Notes: generated by a model from the letters alone, not told the origin. A stretch of DNA of 64,000 nucleotides from Onchidella celtica (GCA_963931925.1 OZ007580.1:10429501-10493500); one strand, 5' to 3'. Positions 10,087 through 23,055 are shown, numbered from the stretch's first letter. Program-made: numbers and translations.

Positions 10087-11580
10087 ATTCCAACTGATAT
10101 CATGAAGCACCATATTGATGATCTGGCTGAAATCATAACAGCAATAGTAAATGAATCCTTAACACAGGGCTTAGTGCCATCATGCTTGAAATCTGCAGCT
10201 GTCATTCCCTTATTAAAGAAACCCAATCTAGACCAAAATGAAATTAGTAATTACAGACCTGTGTCAACCCTACCTTTCTTATCCAAGATTTTGGAAAAAA
10301 TAGTGCTTATTCAACTGAAATCGCACCTCTCACAAAACAATTTGATCGAGCCATTTCAATCGGCCTATAGAGAAAACCATAGCACTGAGACAGCACTATT
10401 AAGAGTCATGACCGATTTGTTAATTGCTGCAGATGAAGGCATGGTATCAGTTCTTTCCCTGTTAGACTTATCAGCCGCTTTCGATACCATAGATCATGAA
10501 ATTTTATTACAACGTTTATCTATCACTTTTGGTCTCTCTGGCACTGTCCTTGATTGGTTTAGCTCGTATGTTCTTGGTCGCTCTCAGTTTGTCCTAATAG
10601 GTGAACAAAGATCTAAGGAACAACTATTACAATATAGAGTCCCCCAGGGATCTGTTTTAGGTCCTGTTTTGTATATTATGTATACTCAGCCACTAGGTGT
10701 CATTCTTAGAGAAAATCAGATGAACTATCACATGTATGCTGACGATTGCCAATTGTATAAGTCACAAGTACCATCATCATTTCCATCTTTACTTAGTGAC
10801 ACAAAAATCTGTATTGATAATGTCAAATCGTGGATGAACATAAATAAACTGAAAATGAATGATAGTAAAACAGAAATTATTCCATGCGGAAGAAGCAATA
10901 ACATAAAATTGTTAGACAAGAATCACATCTTCATTGGCAATGACAAGGTGGAATTTTCGCATAAGGCCAAAAATCTAGGCGTCTATTTAGACAGCTGTCT
11001 GAGTATGGAATTTCAAATTAAAAACCTGTGCAAAATCCTTAATTTTGAAATGAGGAAAATTGGTCAGATAAGATCATATCTAGACACCAATGGAGCCAAA
11101 AAACTTGTGTCTGCCTTTATTTTATCAAGGCTTGATTATTGTAATTCGCTTCTGGCTGGCCTATCAGATGAAAAAATAAATAAACTACAACGTATACAGA
11201 ACAATGCTGCCAGATTAGTACTAAAGAAAGCAAAGCGAGATCATGTGACCCCTCTCTTGAGAGAACTCCATTGGCTGCCCATTAAAGCACGCATAGATTA
11301 CAAACTAGCTATTTTATGCCATCATTGCTTATTTAATCAAAACTTCCCACCCTATCTCTCTGAATTTATTACTCCATATAGACCTACAAGGACATTACGA
11401 TCAGAGAGTGCCAGTTACATCACAACACCACGAGCTTCTTTTAAACACTATGGTGAGCGTGCGTTTTCTTCTTCTGGACCCACCTTGTGGAATTCTCTTC
11501 CAGTAAATTTACGGGAAACAGCATCACTTAAGCTGTTTAAACAGAATCTGAAAACGCACCTCTTTGAAAGTTATTTGTAG
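10087..11580 (+). CDS. LINE A ORF, 3' half: reverse transcriptase and C-terminal domain
   Basis: This is the continuation of the LINE polyprotein after the gypsy insertion. The first ATG is at 10102, but the frame is already LINE sequence from 10087. It contains the non-LTR reverse transcriptase, which copies the element RNA at the nicked target. Visible motifs are NYRPVS, SAAFDTIDHE, a VPQGSVLGP block and YADD at about codons 212-215 counted from 10102. A long CR1/L2-type C-terminal region follows, including HWLPI and a GPTLWNSLP block typical of the family, and ends at a TAG. No stop or frameshift is visible in the half, so the LINE was probably intact when the gypsy element landed. Confidence 0.85.
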   Translation: MPTDIMKHHIDDLAEIITAIVNESLTQGLVPSCLKSAAVIPLLKKPNLDQNEISNYRPVSTLPFLSKILEKIVLIQLKSHLSQNNLIEPFQSAYRENHSTETALLRVMTDLLIAADEGMVSVLSLLDLSAAFDTIDHEILLQRLSITFGLSGTVLDWFSSYVLGRSQFVLIGEQRSKEQLLQYRVPQGSVLGPVLYIMYTQPLGVILRENQMNYHMYADDCQLYKSQVPSSFPSLLSDTKICIDNVKSWMNINKLKMNDSKTEIIPCGRSNNIKLLDKNHIFIGNDKVEFSHKAKNLGVYLDSCLSMEFQIKNLCKILNFEMRKIGQIRSYLDTNGAKKLVSAFILSRLDYCNSLLAGLSDEKINKLQRIQNNAARLVLKKAKRDHVTPLLRELHWLPIKARIDYKLAILCHHCLFNQNFPPYLSEFITPYRPTRTLRSESASYITTPRASFKHYGERAFSSSGPTLWNSLPVNLRETASLKLFKQNLKTHLFESYL

Positions 11581-11713
11581 ATTGTGAGATGGACTTGTGC
11601 AGAGTGAATGGGCGTGAGAATGATGATTTTAACAGGTCAGTGTAAAGCGCCTAGGGCTCTTCAATGGGGATTGGCGCTATATAAATGTACTTATATTATT
11701 ATTATTATTATTA
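11581..11713 (+). repeat. LINE A 3' UTR and (ATT)n tail
   Basis: A short UTR contains a block reading AAAGCGCCTAGGGCTCTTCA, then GGCGCTATATAAATGTACTT, and ends in an ATT microsatellite. The same block appears reversed at 15463-15545 and at 22105-22150, which points to shared tails among LINE- or SINE-type copies. Confidence 0.75.
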
Positions 11714-12283
11714 TACACATAATTATGCACGCACGCATACACACTACGTTACCTTTATCAGTCTTAACAGTTGATCCTCGTCCAGCATAGTGGTTAGTCC
11801 AGAGTATCATTTTGACATCTCAACGATACCCCTTAAGATTAATCGTCCACTGCATTCACCCTTTCAAAATACTCTAGGTTTACAAAAATAACAAACCGGA
11901 AGAACAGGTCTATTAGACTTGGGCAAAAATAACAAATTTGAGACCGCTGGCTCCTCAAGCGTGGAAAGAAACGGAACAAAGGAATTAAGTTTTTTTTTTT
12001 TTTTTTCCTGTCCTCATTTTCATCTCCTTCTGCACCTTCAATCTGTTATTGGAGCTTTATTCTCCACTGTTACAGGACAATGGTGTAGCAATGCTACATT
12101 TCTCTCTACCTCCAGGCAACTTGAAAGGCTCAATCAGTTTTTTTTTTAAATTTCAGAATAGCACGCTTCGGTGGCATCAAAAAACAGTGTAGATTTACAA
12201 ATGTGTTTCTTGTCTTAAGTATAAACCGCTTCCCAACTTCATTATTTATTTTCTCCCTCTCTCTTTTCATAGCGTTATCCAAG
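11714..12283. other. Non-coding, T-tract containing
   Basis: No gene is recognised. It has a 17-base T run near 11990-12006 and otherwise unremarkable AT-rich DNA. Confidence 0.6.
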
Positions 12284-12827
<544 letters not shown>

Positions 12828-14075
12828 AGAAAATCAGAACAACGCAACACACGTACATACACACAACCATCATCAATTGTGACGGACAAGATGAAAGAGA
12901 AAATTGAGAATGACAGAGATCTAGAAAAGATTTAATGAACATGAAGAGATACAAAAACAAAATTGTACGTGAAATAAAAAGATTATTAAATTCAAAATCC
13001 TCTAGCTCTGTGTCATCTTCACATTTTTCCTCTCTTCTTTTTATCATCTTCGACTTCATCATCAGCTTTTTTTCTTTTAATGTGTGTATGTGTGTCTTCG
13101 TCAACTGAACCGCCGTCATCGAGATCATATTTCACATTGTGAGCAGGAAAAGCAGACAATTCACCCACTCCACTCATCCTGTCGCTGTGTTCTCCAGCAG
13201 ATTTTGCACCCAACGACTCCGCTTCGACATGTTTTTTTTTTTTTTTTAAATCATTATTTTTCTTCCTTTTTCAGTTTTGGCATTTGTTACACGATCGGCA
13301 AGCGCTCCGTATTGTTACGGCATAAAGTAAAGAAATCTCCTTTTTACATCTGTTTCAATAGAAATTAGAATATTGTGGCTCTAACCAGGGAATGAGGAGC
13401 AATTTACAGTGCAAAATCTTCACGTCGCAAACTTAATAATGCATGCATTTTCATCTTTCTCTCTCTTTTCTCTTTCTCTAATCGTCCGTCTGTTTTTCTA
13501 AACCATTATGATATAACTCTTTCCCATCTCATTATAAGAAACATTACAATGAAAATTCGGTAGAATATGGAAAATAATTTTTTTTTTAAAAATGGAAAAA
13601 TGAAAGAGAGAAAAGAAAGAAACTTAAACGGTGTGGGGAAAAAGCGGAGGGGGAGGGGAAGAATAATAATTTTTTGGTTTGAAGATGCGACATTCAACAT
13701 TCAGGATATGCGCGACTGTCATCTCTGAAGGCCTGCACCATTGACACACTGTAATAAACCATAGCCAACAAAGCCACGCCAGAAATTGGATCGCACAGCA
13801 TTGAGTTACATATTTCAATTTGGAACGCTGGAGAATAAACTACAAAGAAGAAAGGCCCGGTTCTGTTCCGATTGTCTGCGTTTTTGATAACCGGGATATT
13901 TTTGCCTTTGTCGTGTAAACGGGAAGACGAAGAAGGGGGGGGGGGGATGTTATGATAAGACTTTAGTTACGTGCCCTCTATAGTTTGATAATGAGGCGGT
14001 GGATTGTGGAAGGCTGTCAAAGGCCGGCTGATGGCTTAGCAAAATGCTGGATTTGAATAACGGCCTTGGCGTAGA
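12828..14075. other. Non-coding, low-complexity patches
   Basis: No gene is recognised. It includes poly-T at about 13231-13247, a CT-rich patch near 13450-13490 and a short G run near 13936-13946. Confidence 0.6.
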
Positions 14076-14127
14076 CATCATCATCATCATCATCCTCGCC
14101 GTTGTTGTTGTTGTAGTTGTTGTTCTC
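14076..14127 (+). repeat. (ATC)n and (GTT)n microsatellite
   Basis: An ATC trinucleotide run passes into a GTT run. An A-rich tract lies about 80 bp downstream. Confidence 0.9.
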
Positions 14128-15460
14128 ATATTTTCAAGCGCTGCTCATTATCCATGCTGTCTCAGCTTGCAGTTATCATATATATGTGCAGGAGAATCTA
14201 CAAAAGAAATTAAAAAAAAAAAAAAGAAAGGAAAGGGTTGAAACTGGTGCATCTGTTTTAATTGGGAACCTTTATTATGGCCGGGAACAAAAATCGGAAA
14301 CTGGTAGCATGCTTTTACCCTCTGCATACCAGCAGACTCGTCAAAAAAGTAATTTCTTGTCACTTTTATTGCGTGCAGAATTCTGGTGTCTGTGGGAATT
14401 TCAAATACTAAAACTTGCAGTCTTAAAATCATGTGTTCTGTTAACCCATAGTGTACTACATCTTTACTGATGAACGTTACAGGATGGCCAATGGTCAACG
14501 GCACCAGTACTCAGAGGGTTCATTGAAACCCAGCGCCATCTGGAAATTTCCGGTGCTGTGTCACCAAAGACATAACTCTTTTCCTAATGCTAATCCTAAC
14601 CCTCATTCTAAATAAAACAATTAATAAGCAGCCCATCAGCCCCTTAGCAATAGCAGCCACGTTATAGAGAAAGAAGGTAGAGCCAATCAAGGCAAAATTC
14701 CTTTTTCAGCACAGTTTAATAGAAAAACATCTACGCTACAATGGTTACTTTTGGTCGCCACTAACTAGAAATTTAACAGAAAGTAAAGCTATACTTTGAT
14801 AGTTTCCTTTGGCCATCACAAACTAGATCTAGAAATTGAATCACGAGTAAAACAAGGCGCAAGACAAACTTTTTTTTTGTTTTTTAATTTCATTTGTGAC
14901 ATTTATGGTCTTTTTCAATTATACCACGGCAGATCTGATTGATAAACATATGTATGTTGAGACAGATTTGTTTACCACTCGCCAGCGTGTGGGGTCGCGT
15001 TTAACTCCAGTCCACATCTCGCACTTAAAACTAAGAGAAAACTGACTTGCTCCACCATCCTAATGCTGTAAAAGACTACACATGACAAAAATAAGAAACT
15101 GACCAATCGCCGTCAATATCTTTGATGTTGCCAAGGTTTTGGGCTTTAACGGAAAAAGAAAGCTGTGGACCCAGTTTACTCAAGCGCTGGACCACAACTG
15201 ACTTCATTGAGCAGAATGGATAGTCTCAAGAACCGCCACTGCAGCCCGGATTCAGCGACATATTTTCCTATCGCGTTCACTGTAATCAGGTACATGTTAT
15301 CCCAAAAGTCTGGATCCATAGGCAAAAATGTATTTAAAAAGTTTTATCTCTGTTAATACCTGAACTACCGGCCTTGGACTTCGGGACACTGTACTGCTTT
15401 TACTATGAGTACAAGAATGCCGTGATCGTCTATTGGTAGTTTGGAAGCCATCTTAGATTT
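14128..15460. other. Non-coding stretch
   Basis: I see no gene, RNA or clear repeat. The short frames on both strands at 14117-14504 have no domain. Confidence 0.6.
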
Positions 15461-15461
15461 G

Positions 15462-15660
15462 AAATAAATAATAATAATAATAATAATAATGGATGGCATT
15501 TATATAGCGCATATCCATTTAAAATGCTCTATGTGCTTTACAGAAGCAACATGTCAACCACAGAGCAGAATGGGGCGCCTGCGAAGTCTAAACGCTCTAC
15601 ACTGCTTCTTTCTCTCCCTGTCTCGCTCACTCTCTCTCTCTACCTCTCTCTATCTCAGAG
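15462..15660 (-). repeat. SINE/LINE-type tail, reverse orientation
   Basis: A (TAA)n run at 15462-15490 is followed by a block containing TTTATATAGCGCATATCC and GTGCTTTACAG. This block is the reverse complement of the 3' tail style of LINE A (11640-11713). A CT-rich stretch follows to about 15660. It reads as a truncated LINE or a SINE that shares the LINE tail, on the minus strand. Confidence 0.6.
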
Positions 15661-16248
15661 CAAATTGTAACGCAGCCTGTTAGGCACAGTTCACAACTCA
15701 AAACAGTTCACAACTCACAACTCACAACTCAAATAATATTTGAATATTTATTAATAATATATATCTAATAATGAATATTAAATTTTGTTGTTGCTGAAAA
15801 CATTCCATTTCCACATAAGGAAACTATGCCTATGATCTAGACTTTTGGATCGCCCTATGCTGTAAAGGTGTGATGAGTATTTCCACACAGACAGTGGCCA
15901 GGAGATGAACAGAACAGCTTGTTTAGGGTAGCCTAAAAGAATGGGCATGATCTCATCCGCTGGTTAGACCCCTCACCATACTGCAATGGGAGCCATTAAT
16001 TCAGGCGTCTCATTATGGAATTTTCCAGTAGATCTATCAGTACTTTTTATTCCAATTACTTTCAACATGACAACATTATCGTAACACTATCTTAGGGTGT
16101 GTATAGCAGAGATGGACTTCAAATCCACATGTTTGCAACCGTCCTCAATATTTGCAGTCGTGATCAGCTGGGAATCTTGTACCGAGGAAACAGTTGAGGG
16201 AAAAACAACTGTGAAAGAGTCACGGCCCCATGATTGTGTTCAGCTAAT
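15661..16248. other. Non-coding, short tandem TTCACAACTCA motif
   Basis: A short degenerate tandem of a TTCACAACTCA unit lies at about 15685-15732. The rest is unrecognised AT-rich DNA. Confidence 0.55.
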
Positions 16249-16420
16249 CTGCACCGAGTAGCACTAGCGAAGGCAAAATATTATTAAAAAATAAAAAACA
16301 CAGAAAATCTGTGGGGTCGCAGGAAGGCTTGAGGCAAAGTCAAAATTTGGCGAAAGGAACAAGTTGTCAGTAGAAAAACCTCGCGCTAGGAATAATTCGG
16401 AAACAATACAATAAAACGTT
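16249..16420 (+). repeat. Dispersed repeat, related to the left arm of 59740-60295
   Basis: This stretch aligns by eye with about 59740-59905: shared ATATTATT, CAGAAAATCT and GGGGTC blocks, then a diverged version of the 63-bp minisatellite unit ending GGAATAATTCGGAAACAATA. It looks like a single-unit, older copy of the same family. Its right arm was not found. Confidence 0.55.
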
Positions 16421-19006
16421 CCCTTACGTTTCATGTTTCTCGGGTCGTTCCGTTTTGAAAGACTTGCGTCATGATTAAAAACAACAACAACAACAACACC
16501 CATTTGTCCAAGCACCGTTACCTTTTCGATGAAGGGGAAAACTGGGATCTAAACGTGTTGCAAATTCAGTATCTGTGTTTATTCGAAAATGACAGAAAAA
16601 ATAAAGAAGCATTGTTGACTGCTGTATTTTCTGAGATGGAACTAAAGGATTTGGATTGTTTTCCAAGATTTCCTGTAAACTGGATTCTTTTTTTTTTTTT
16701 TTTTCAGAAACGTAAAGTTGTGTCTTACCACGACGCCGTGGAGCCATAATACAGGACGCGAGGAGGGAACGGATCGGATTCTTAAAAAGTTGCGAAGGAA
16801 ATCCACAACCTCACAATAGTTTCTCTTCTGCTTAATTACTTTCAAACAATTTGTCCGCAAACTAACCCCGCAAAAAACATAGATTACTTGATCACTTTTC
16901 ATCTGGGAAAGTGTCAGGACTGTACGTTCAATCGCTTTTTTTTTTTACAAAGTCAGGACATAGCATCTAAGTTACTAAATTAGAAAGTGGATTAGAGGGT
17001 CTCTTCGTTTAACTTGACAAGAGATGTTACATTAATCCTCTAGTTCCCACACAGAATGTCATAACCACAAACATCTGAAAGATGACAAACTGATTTGAAA
17101 TTAGTGCAAAATAAAGGCAAAAATATAGCCGTGTATTTTCCATGCAAAGTTTTGTTGAAAATTATGAGTGTTCCAAACATTTGAGCATGGGCATAGAGTG
17201 ACATGTACGTACCAGATGTGGCACATTGGGAAGAAGGTACAAGGTTTATTCCTTTTTGTCTCTTGTTTTAACAGAGTTAGGTAAAATCACGTACAAACTA
17301 GAGAAGATTTTACGGAAACTCGGAACATCCATTGTCTTATATAGGATTTGATATGAAACCACCATTACAAGTCAGTGTTCTTGTTACAAAATTTCAAAAC
17401 TCAGTGCAAATAATGACACTACATTCTGTGACCTCTTACAGTGGGAGCTTTAGATGAATCCACACTGGTAACTATAACTGTGATTATGACACTTTAACAT
17501 TAATTTTTGCAAAGGTTAGAACTGTCTAATTGCTATGAAACCCTATTGTGATACCGGTCAATGACAAATTTGGTGCACGAAACCTGAGCTTGACACGAGC
17601 ATCTCTACAGAATCTTTCTTGAATTTCGAAATCTCCAGGAAGGAAGGCCAAATAAGGAGATGGGTTATGGCCGGAGTCGATAGCAGGTTTCTGCATTAAT
17701 TATCAGGGGGCGGGTTCGAACTACAGGTAATATTGCTTTAAAGCAATCAGATTGGCTATGCAAAATTGCCCATGCACATGTGAGCATACATTTTGTTTGT
17801 TATAAAATTGACAGAAAACTCAACCCAAACCCATGCCATGTCCCGAAGAGGGGAAGACTTTGTGTTTACGAGATTCTGTGTGTGTGAATGTGTGCATGCA
17901 TGAAAGTAGTGAAAATTCTTGCTTAAGATTGTTGGGGCTTTCTGCATGTGGAAATATATGTATGTGTGTGTGGGAATATGGAAGTATTTGTTGAGAAAAT
18001 AAAGGAGTCTGGAACTAGGAAAATGGAAAACTGCATGGGGCAAAGTGAAGGAAATGTTCAAGTAAATAGAACTTTGAAAATAACAAATGTGCCCCTCAAC
18101 TTAACTTGGGACAAAAGGGAGAAATGCACCTTCATTTTGGTTGTACAATGACAATTTTAAATGTACGCAGTTGCCATTCAGAAAAGGCGCACACAGTAAC
18201 TGAATGCAACAAAGTTATCTCTAGATTTCCTCCTAGAAAACAGGCGGATCACTCAAAGAGATGGGAAGTACAGACGTTTTGCAGGAAAGAGACCTTGGAT
18301 CATCACACCAGAACACTTGGTGACCAGATCCCGTTTTAACGAGACCTCTTTACATTGTTATATCACTTCATAATAAAAAAAAACAACCCGTAATTTATCA
18401 CAGATTTCGGAAACAAATGATGAAACCCACGCCATGAAATTACTCCTCTCATGCTATCAAGTGTTTTGTACCAAGATTTCACCTAGTCAAGAAGCGTGTG
18501 GTTCTATAACGTATTCCGTACACAATAGAGGAAACCAAATCTGTCTGAAATGCTGTTAAAAATGGAAATCTTGCCAAATTGTTACAAAACATGGATGAGA
18601 TTAGATTATTTTTTAAAAAATGGACGAAATGAGAGAAAGAGAACTTGTCTGACTCCATCTCCATTATCTCCCGTAGGCAAGTTCTTTTATTTCTCTCCCA
18701 AGTATTATCTCGATCCGTACTGCTTTGTGTGTCATACACTCAACCAGTCTGTGATCTTTTTCACTTCCACATCGAGGATTCTGTGACATTCCTTTTGGAT
18801 ATATTTTGCATTAAAATTAATTGTTGCCTTGCTTTTGAATCATTTGATTTCTGTTTTCATTCACACTTGTCCGCTTTCACTGTTAGTTCCCTTTTGATGC
18901 GAAGTTTAATGAACTTTCGGAAAGTTTTTGTAGATCATACAGATGACAAAGTTATTTGATATTTAAAGCTGTTTTCGTGACGTTCATTGTGTCTTTTCTG
19001 AATTTC
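16421..19006. other. Non-coding stretch
   Basis: No gene is recognised. It holds a short AAC repeat at 16480-16497, a T tract near 16689-16704 and a 16-bp palindrome at about 17730-17745 (ATTGCTTTAAAGCAAT). Several short frames occur on both strands without domains or neighbours. Confidence 0.6.
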
Positions 19007-19088
<82 letters not shown>

Positions 19089-19121
19089 GTCTATCTGTCT
19101 ATCTATCTGTCTATCTGTCTG

Positions 19122-19168
<47 letters not shown>

Positions 19169-19193
19169 GTCTATCTGTCTATCTATCTATCTG

Positions 19194-19272
<79 letters not shown>

Positions 19273-19273
19273 G

Positions 19274-19346
<73 letters not shown>

Positions 19347-19349
19347 TTA

Positions 19350-19406
<57 letters not shown>

Positions 19407-19440
19407 ATCTATTTATCTATGTGTTTGGTTGTTTGTCTGT
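19007..19440 (+). repeat. (CTAT)n/(CTGT)n microsatellite
   Basis: A tetranucleotide array of CTAT interspersed with CTGT, the complement of the GATA/GACA arrays at 12284 and 20446. It decays into CTGT-rich sequence by about 19470. The long Ser-Ile-Tyr-Leu frame through it is an artefact of the repeat. Confidence 0.97.
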
Positions 19441-20445
19441 CTTTCTGTCAGTCTGTGTGTCAGTCCACGGCTTATGTCAGGATGATTCACGTTCGTTTTC
19501 CTTCTTTCTATTCTCTGTCTCTTCGTATCGCCTCTCAATCTACCAATTTGCATGCAAATTATTCCATCGGGCTCTCCCACTCTCTCGCTCTGTGTGCGCC
19601 TGTGTGTCTTTCTTTCTGTCTATCTCTTCCTCGCTCAGTTTTTCCACCTTCGCAATCTCCGTCCGTCCATGTACCTGTGCCAGCGTATCAGTTGTGGATA
19701 CCTGGGGCGTCCCATAGCGCAATTCCTCACCAATGTCACTATGTCAGGCCAGCAGAGAGCCCCCGGATCAAGTGATGGATGTATTCCCCTCCACCCGATA
19801 CCCCACGGGCCCCAGCCTTCAGCAGTGAAAGGTAATCCGCCCCCCTATAACACACCTCCACCAGTCCACTCTAACGCTACTCGGACAATAACACTAATGG
19901 AAAGGACAATTCCCGTCATCCCAGGCGTTTGATTTAACATGGGCGCCGGAACCAGGAGTGATGGGCCACGAGTTTGTCACTGCGCATGACACATTCCTAT
20001 TGTCGGAAGACGTAAAGGAAGAAAAATAGGAGTCCATTTGTACTAGGATTGTGGACTTTGTGTTTGGAGATCTTGGGGGCTCAACATAAGGAGGTTTTGT
20101 ATACAGATACGGCCGGATAGGGTTAAATGGACAGTAGAACTGTGGATGCCATCTCTCTTATTTTTGTTTTGTTAATCTCTGATTTGTTTGTCCTTGAGAG
20201 CGGAACCAAGCCAGGGTCATAAAAATCCATTACCAATATAGCGGACTCTCAATCTTAGCTATTATGAGAGCTGTAGTTTGTCATAGATTAGGAGAAAAAG
20301 AAAAAGACAATTTAAAACACACATGAAAAACGGTAGAGTTTATGTAGACGTAATATTGCTTGGAGCTACAGATGGAAATAACTTTATGTAGATTACTTAA
20401 ACAGAAGGATGCTGGTGAATCATTGCTTGAACAAAAGGTATTGGC
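19441..20445. other. Non-coding stretch
   Basis: CT-rich, cytosine-heavy sequence to about 19940, then ordinary AT-rich DNA. Three overlapping plus-strand frames across 19419-19932 are pyrimidine-biased and have no domain. Confidence 0.55.
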
Positions 20446-20543
20446 TGATAGATAGACAGTCAGTCAGACAGACAGACAGACAGACAGACCTCATCACGGT
20501 GAACGAACGGATCGACAGACAGACGGAGAGCTGGGTAGAAAGA

Positions 20544-20595
<52 letters not shown>

Positions 20596-20608
20596 TAGAT
20601 AGATAGAT

Positions 20609-20695
<87 letters not shown>
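20446..20695 (+). repeat. GACA/GATA microsatellite, interrupted
   Basis: A short GACA block lies at 20446-20490, then a roughly 45-bp unique gap, then GATA/GACA to 20695. It lies 1 kb from the complementary CTAT array, so the two could pair as a long imperfect inverted repeat. Confidence 0.95.
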
Positions 20696-20696
<1 letters not shown>

Positions 20697-20857
20697 AAAG
20701 AACCCTCATCCCAAAAGCTAATAGACCAGCGGGATTGCCGCTTTCACTGACTTTGATCTCTCGTCGAGGACGTTTTACTCCAGGTCAATAGTTCCACAGA
20801 TTGAGCGACTAGCCTTCCATACTACACCATTATTTGATAATAATAATAATAATAATG

Positions 20858-20862
20858 AAGAT
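20858..20862. repeat. Target-site duplication, left copy (AAGAT)
   Basis: AAGAT directly precedes TGTCAC of the inserted element and recurs at 22100-22104 after its GTGACA end. Confidence 0.8.
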
Positions 20863-22099
20863 TGTCACAAATCCCAGACTGGGAGATGTAATAGTTTATG
20901 ACAGGACAACAATCACGAACAAACAAGTTTAACACTTAACAGAACAATCCATCAGACTCACACATTTATTAAACATAATTATACAGATAATAGCGCAATT
21001 ACATACATTATATTATTGGGATTAACTGCCGTACAACGGCCTTATTCTCACACACACTCTCCCTCGGATCCACAACCCGGTAGTTACTCCTAAAGGCACT
21101 TCGGCCTCAGCCTCTCCCCTCAGGGTCTTAATAGCACATTAATAATTCACTGGCCCCGCAGTCTCTCAATATCACCTTCCTATTGTCATACACCTTAGCA
21201 TTCCACTAGCACTTCCGCAGGGCAATAACACATTATCATTTCAATAGCCCCTCAACATGGCAATAGTACATTATTAGTTCCTAGCCCATCAACATGGCGA
21301 TAGTACATTATCACATTCACGCTCATATCTACGTCCCTGTCCGTGGCCTGACTGCCACGACGTTATGTGCCTCTACTGTCCTGCACTGACAGCCTCACTT
21401 CTGGCCTATGTGTGGCCTCCGGCCCTATGCTGGCCTATCACCGTAGGCGGCGCTCTTTGGCCCGACCTCGGCACCTACAAGAATAACATTACATTGGTAT
21501 AATACCCTACCATTTCTATTCACTCCACCTCTCCTTACAACCCATGAAGCGTACACACACTAGTTCACCTTTCACTCACCACACATCTTACGGTAACACA
21601 CCTCCATCGGAGTACACACTACTCACTCGCGCTACAAATCCATGAACTCACTTTCATCTATCGCTCATGGCGCACATTGCTATATCCAATATCAAGGACT
21701 TCCACATTCCTCACATATACTTATTTACATCATGGTAATAGACGAATATAATATAATACATCAATCATAATTATCAATCAACGTTCTACCTACCAGTCAT
21801 CACTGGAAAAACTCTCTCACTGGTCTCTCGACTGCTCCCCTTATGTCCGCCCGCTGGGCTCTTACTAGCGTCCGTTCAGTAGGACCTTCTAACTTGCAGT
21901 GATAGTAATACAGCGCTTTCGCCTCATTCAGACCCCCCCCCCCCCCCACTCATAACATGCACGCTTTCCTTACTTGTCTTCGTGCGTTAATTTTACTCTC
22001 TTCCTTTCACGTCTTTCCCTACCTGTCTGCCGTGAGCCCTTCTTACTCTACACCCGCTCTGTAGCAATCCCCTTAACTGCACTCACTCCACTCGTGACA
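20863..22099. mobile_element. Probable solo LTR, 1237 bp
   Basis: The segment begins TGTCAC and ends GTGACA, so it has TG...CA ends with a 6-bp inverted repeat. It is flanked by a 5-bp direct duplication AAGAT and sits inside a SINE/LINE tail. There is no long reading frame. The base composition is cytosine- and AC-rich on the plus strand, unlike its flanks. A motif around CAACATGGCAATAGTACATTA is repeated near 21255 and 21290. These features fit an LTR left by recombination between the two ends of a gypsy-type element. A non-autonomous LTR element is an alternative. The orientation is unknown. Confidence 0.7.
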
Positions 22100-22104
22100 A
22101 AGAT
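22100..22104. repeat. Target-site duplication, right copy (AAGAT)
   Basis: Matches 20858-20862. Beyond it the host repeat continues with CATTTATATAGCGC. Confidence 0.8.
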
Positions 22105-22718
22105 CATTTATATAGCGCCCAATCCAAACAATTTGCTCTAGGCGCTTTACACCAAGTCGTGTTCTCTCCATCTGCAACTCACTCTCTCTCTCTCTCACCC
22201 TCTCTCTCTGCTATACATACATTGTATACATAGATACACACACATAACATACTATAAGGCAGAAATTAAACGATAAAACAGCAAAATTAAAGTGAATTGA
22301 GAAAATAAATGGATTGGGAATGAGACTTCACAACCGAAAGTGTTTTTTAAAAAGGTGGGTTTTTAGACCAGTTTTGAATTTTGACTCGGTAGATGCTTTC
22401 CGCAATGATTTTGGCAGTGAGTTCCAGATGTGCGGGGCACAGTGTGTAAATGCTCTGCCTCCTAGTTTCTTTGACTTGCAGTTAAAAATCTTATTTGCGA
22501 CCTGAAGTCGTGCCAGCCTCCATAGCTATGGAATGCTTTGTCTCCGAGTGTTGCATTTATCTAGATGGGAATGGACAGACCTTGGTAAGAAAATCGCATC
22601 CGAGCACTGACAAACAGGAAACTCCGATAAGAAAAGCAAAAATTACATTTTGACCACATCTATTTCATTTAACATCACGGCCAAATTACATTCATTTTTT
22701 ACAGAAGGGTTATATCAG

Positions 22719-23055
22719 GGCTGTTGTTATAAGTACGTAGGGACCCCATGCGTTTTTGGGCTAGGGGCGCGTACGAAAAGGTACTATCCTTAAACCCGTC
22801 CTTATCCTCAACCCTAAAGCTTATCGAATCCCTAACCCTGCCCCTTATCCTTTCAACCAAAAAACAGGATGAAAACAAAGAACAACCCCCCCCCCCCCCC
22901 CCCAAAAAAAATCTGAAAAATAATTAATAATAATTAATCAAGGCTGTTGTCAAGGAGCGTTTCGGGAGGAGCTCTCAAGCTCTGCCGTCACAAAAGGTTT
23001 TCAGTACGTACTCCTAGCGTACAAAACGTGGGGACCGTACGTACTCGTAGCAACA
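22719..23055 (+). mobile_element. MITE family M1, copy 1
   Basis: The left end (GGCTGTTGTTATAAGTACGT) and the right end (reading reversed GTTGCTACGAGTACGTAC) form terminal inverted repeats of about 50 bp that include matching GCTAGG and GACCCCA/GTCCCCA blocks. The interior holds a CCCTAACCCTG-like stretch, a C run and an AATTAATAATAATTAAT segment, with no reading frame of note. Related copies lie at 34532-34840 and 35506-35830. I could not identify a target duplication. Confidence 0.75.

Larger units (their letters stand above)
1505..11713 (+). mobile_element. LINE A: CR1/L2-like non-LTR retrotransposon, split by a gypsy insertion
   Basis: The two halves of one APE-type LINE are recognisable: an endonuclease half upstream of 3484 and a reverse transcriptase half downstream of 10087. 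The intervening 6.6 kb is a Ty3/gypsy element flanked by ATCCT duplications. Removing the gypsy element and one duplication leaves the LINE frame continuous, because codon boundaries fall at 3484/3485 and 10086/10087. The 3' tail (about 11581-11713) ends in a GCGCTATATAAAT-type block followed by (ATT)n, as in CR1/L2-like elements. The 5' end is not determined, and the start given is that of the reading frame. Clade assignment beyond the CR1/L2/Jockey superfamily is from motif style only. Confidence 0.85.
20837..22570 (-). repeat. SINE or truncated LINE on the minus strand, interrupted by an LTR-like insertion
   Basis: An (ATA)n tail at about 20837-20856 and the tail block at 22105-22150 (TTTATATAGCGCCCAATCC, CTAGGCGCTTTACACC) belong together once the 1237-bp insertion between them is discounted. 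The block is the reverse complement of the LINE A 3' tail style. Sequence from 22151 to about 22570 looks like the body of the same repeat. It includes a plus-strand 63-codon frame (22314-22505) that I regard as repeat-derived. Confidence 0.6.

Noticed and set aside
17700..17725. GGTTCGAACTA, a box-B-like motif
   Set aside because: No box A or cloverleaf could be traced around it.
22314..22505. 63-codon plus-strand frame after the SINE/LINE tail
   Set aside because: It lies in the body of a repeat, lacks a domain and is short. Kept only as part of the repeat annotation.
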